Made by a program: the position numbers and the translations under genes. 64,000 nt of DNA, taken from positions 62,001 through 126,000 of the forward strand of contig JAZKEF010000001.1 in the NCBI GenBank assembly GCA_040387195.1, read 5' to 3'. This stretch comes from UKL13-3 sp040387195. Lineage in GTDB: Bacteria; Bacteroidota; Bacteroidia; UKL13-3. Under the pieces are notes generated by a model. The model searched no databases and was not told where the DNA came from. It was given only the letters and a program-made list of their open reading frames with translations. This document shows positions 61,939 to 64,000 of this stretch, in pieces (position 1 is the stretch's first letter; each line of letters starts with the position of its first letter).

Positions 61939-64000
61939 ATTCCTTTTCACACGCTCCTTACCAAATTCCAATATGGCATCGATAAACTCATATGGCTTAT
62001 ACCCATTGAGTGCACACTGGTGGAAAATGGCTGTTGCGGGTGTCATCCCAGGTAAGGAGTTTACTTCAATAAACACCACCTCGGGTTTGTTCTTTTTATC
62101 AATACGCACAAAGGCATCAATGCGGCAATAACCTTCCACTTTCAACACTTTGGCTCCTGCAACCAGTACTTTTTGCACTTCCTTGCTGATGGTATTACGG
62201 ATGGTTGGATTTTTATGGTAACGGGCAGGTGTGATGTTTTGTCCCTGTCCGGCCAGAAATTTTTCTTCGAGTGAAAGGATCTCACTTTCGGCTAATGTTT
62301 CAGATGGTTCAAATGACTCATATACCAGCTTTCCTTTTTTATCATACGAGGTGAGCATGCCACCCGTAATCTCAAGAAAATGAACGGCACTGTTTTTCTC
62401 TACAAACTTCTCAACAAGGAAATAATTTTTCTTCGGAAATTCTTCCTTCGGTTTCAATCCCAGCTTTTCAGCCAGTTTTGGAGGCATCATCAGATTAGCC
62501 CTGAACACACCCTCTGCATAATTCAACAACTCCTGACGGGTTTTAATCTTTTTCACGGCCGAACTGCAACCATCATCAGCAGGTTTGGCAATAAGCGGGT
62601 AACCTACCTTTTCAATATCGGCAACAATCTTTTTGCTGTTCTTTTTCCATTCGTTTTCATACACTAAAAACTGATCGGCAACATAAAATCCATGCTTCTT
62701 CAACAACTGATTGGTGGTAAATTTATTGATGGTGATTTGGGAGCTTTCCACTCCCGAACCATTAAATGGAATCTTATACTTAATCAACTCTTTTTGCACG
62801 GTGCCATCCTCTCCCGGCCGTCCATGTAAACCAATAAACACTAAATCGGCTAGCTTCGAGAGGTCTTTGTAACTAATTTGTTTAGGTGTAAACAGATTGG
62901 TTTCATTTCCGAAACGTGTGATGATGGATTTGCAATCGGCAATGATTTTATCAACCACAGCAGCGCGTTTAAAGTGTTCTGCTTTTTCCTTGATATCATC
63001 CGCATTATCCTTGAGCATAACATTAATCGGAATCTGGTACAGTTGATGTGCCTGATCATTGCCCGTAACGAATACCGGGAACGGCTGGTATTTGGCAGAA
63101 GACGCCAATTTCTCATAAATATTCCTACCGCTCTCAACGGAGATATGTCGCTCGGTGGAATATCCACCCATAAACACCGCCACACGTTTTTTTGTTGACT
63201 TTTTCGATTTATTATTGGTGATGTCACGATCCACTTGTTGCAGCAAACTGCGGTACTCATGATGGACAGGCAAGGTATGCACACGTTCGCTCAATGATGT
63301 GCGCAAAATATACGTGAGGAACTGAGACGGATTCAAACCGATTTCGGCAGCCTGGTGAAAAAAGAATGAGGAGGGCATCATGCCCGATGTAGTGTTTGGG
63401 TCATTCAAAAACAATTCTCCCTTTGCATTGATAAATCCATCGATGCGTGCATATACATTAAAGTGAAAAAAGCTGAACAACTCCACACATGCTTTGCGAA
63501 TGCGTTGCACATCTTTCTCGGGTAAATCAATGGGTGTGATTTTGCGCGATAATCCGGGAAGGTATTTTGAACGGTAATCGTATACTTCTTTTCCCTTTAC
63601 AATTTCGGTAGGTGGTAATGCAATCGGATTTCTGTCTGCATCCTGCAATACGATACAAGAAAACTCGCGGCCATCAATAAAGGATTCAATCAAACATTCG
63701 GTTTCGCTGTATACGCCTTCGAGCAAAATGCTTTTGTTGGTTTTAAGGTATTTATCCAATACTGAAATCAACACATCCGGATGGTATATTACTTTACCAT
63801 TGGTTATCAATGGCAAACCAATTCCTTCTTTTACATCACTCATTTTTTGAATGAACGAAACCCTATCGGCACCTTTTTGGGTGTTCCATTCCTGCTGTGT
63901 AAGCGTTTGCATGAAAAAACTCTTTTGAATGGCCTTTTCAAATTCGGCTAAGTTGTTTTCGGCAATCACACTCACTCCCACCGATGACCCCTGATTGGCA
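61936..64000 (-). CDS. Tandem D-alanine--D-alanine ligase fusion, N-terminus beyond right edge
   Basis: At least 687 residues; the frame is open through the right edge, where 'ANQGSSVGVSVIAENNLAEF' is the ATP-grasp P-loop-like 'NQGSSVG' of a first ligase module. That module continues to ~275 ('EGVYSETECLIESFIDGREF', 'LFLNDPNTTSGMMPSSFFFH'). A second, complete module follows: 'KRVAVFMGGYSTERHISVES' (start of a Ddl domain), 'YPLIAKPADDGCSSAVKKIK', 'KPEVVFIEVNSLPGMTPATA'. Ddl joins two D-Ala for peptidoglycan pentapeptides. A fusion of two copies may have one active and one regulatory half, or two substrate preferences. Confidence 0.9.
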   Translation of the reverse strand, partial: ANQGSSVGVSVIAENNLAEFEKAIQKSFFMQTLTQQEWNTQKGADRVSFIQKMSDVKEGIGLPLITNGKVIYHPDVLISVLDKYLKTNKSILLEGVYSETECLIESFIDGREFSCIVLQDADRNPIALPPTEIVKGKEVYDYRSKYLPGLSRKITPIDLPEKDVQRIRKACVELFSFFHFNVYARIDGFINAKGELFLNDPNTTSGMMPSSFFFHQAAEIGLNPSQFLTYILRTSLSERVHTLPVHHEYRSLLQQVDRDITNNKSKKSTKKRVAVFMGGYSTERHISVESGRNIYEKLASSAKYQPFPVFVTGNDQAHQLYQIPINVMLKDNADDIKEKAEHFKRAAVVDKIIADCKSIITRFGNETNLFTPKQISYKDLSKLADLVFIGLHGRPGEDGTVQKELIKYKIPFNGSGVESSQITINKFTTNQLLKKHGFYVADQFLVYENEWKKNSKKIVADIEKVGYPLIAKPADDGCSSAVKKIKTRQELLNYAEGVFRANLMMPPKLAEKLGLKPKEEFPKKNYFLVEKFVEKNSAVHFLEITGGMLTSYDKKGKLVYESFEPSETLAESEILSLEEKFLAGQGQNITPARYHKNPTIRNTISKEVQKVLVAGAKVLKVEGYCRIDAFVRIDKKNKPEVVFIEVNSLPGMTPATAIFHQCALNGYKPYEFIDAILEFGKERVKRN

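Overview
The window looks like a scaffold from a Bacteroidota genome, probably of the Chitinophagales/Sphingobacteriales kind. Three large exported proteins carry, or look built to carry, type IX secretion C-terminal sorting domains. Several upstream regions show the Bacteroidota promoter form TTTG-N19-TAnnTTTG. The order ftsX, DUF3098, uppP and a tandem D-Ala-D-Ala ligase near a PASTA protein fit the same phylum. The sequence is a draft: it has three 10-N gaps and one 100-N gap. The three short gaps close in frame when the Ns are dropped.

1-8.4 kb: the N-terminal part of a giant Asn/Thr-rich surface protein, a SIMPL protein, a small lipoprotein, and an ECF sigma / membrane anti-sigma-like / exported protein operon. 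8.5-25.1 kb is mostly housekeeping: gcvP, DUF2147, DUF6268, an acetyltransferase-nitrilase fusion, dapD, a glycosyltransferase, ftsX-DUF3098-uppP, tRNA-Lys, katG, an ORF6N gene with a large perfect palindrome, and recQ.

25.1-36 kb is the accessory zone. A GxxExxY gene lies between two direct copies of a hairpin repeat, next to ssb. Then come AT-rich, unrelated, same-strand genes (deaminase, HExxH protein, exported 400-aa protein, zinc ribbon) separated by long imperfect inverted repeats that resemble integron attC sites. This cassette-like stretch is the best candidate for an unusual system; no integrase is visible. After it come small stand-alone genes (DUF1801, RDD, DUF2200, a Crp-like regulator with no good start codon, GyrI-like, DUF1624) mixed with repeats of the 'cagatt...aatctg' type.

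36-48 kb: GNAT, an exported propeller-like protein, a GH92 alpha-mannosidase, a run of small proteins (TfoX-like, DUF1059, RDD, DUF5946, NTF2-like), a VOC remnant, a RCC1/PKD/T9SS protein, pepD and a SRPBCC protein. 48-64 kb is a long minus-strand block: tex, an MFS exporter, an LtaS-like sulfatase, mltG, a seven-heme cytochrome with TPRs, a lipoprotein, rhodanese, a T9SS protein, a PASTA protein, a PIN/DUF6364 toxin-antitoxin pair with an operator-like palindrome inside its promoter, and a tandem Ddl fusion running off the right edge. The envelope genes (uppP, mltG, PASTA, Ddl, dapD, ftsX) form a recurring peptidoglycan theme.
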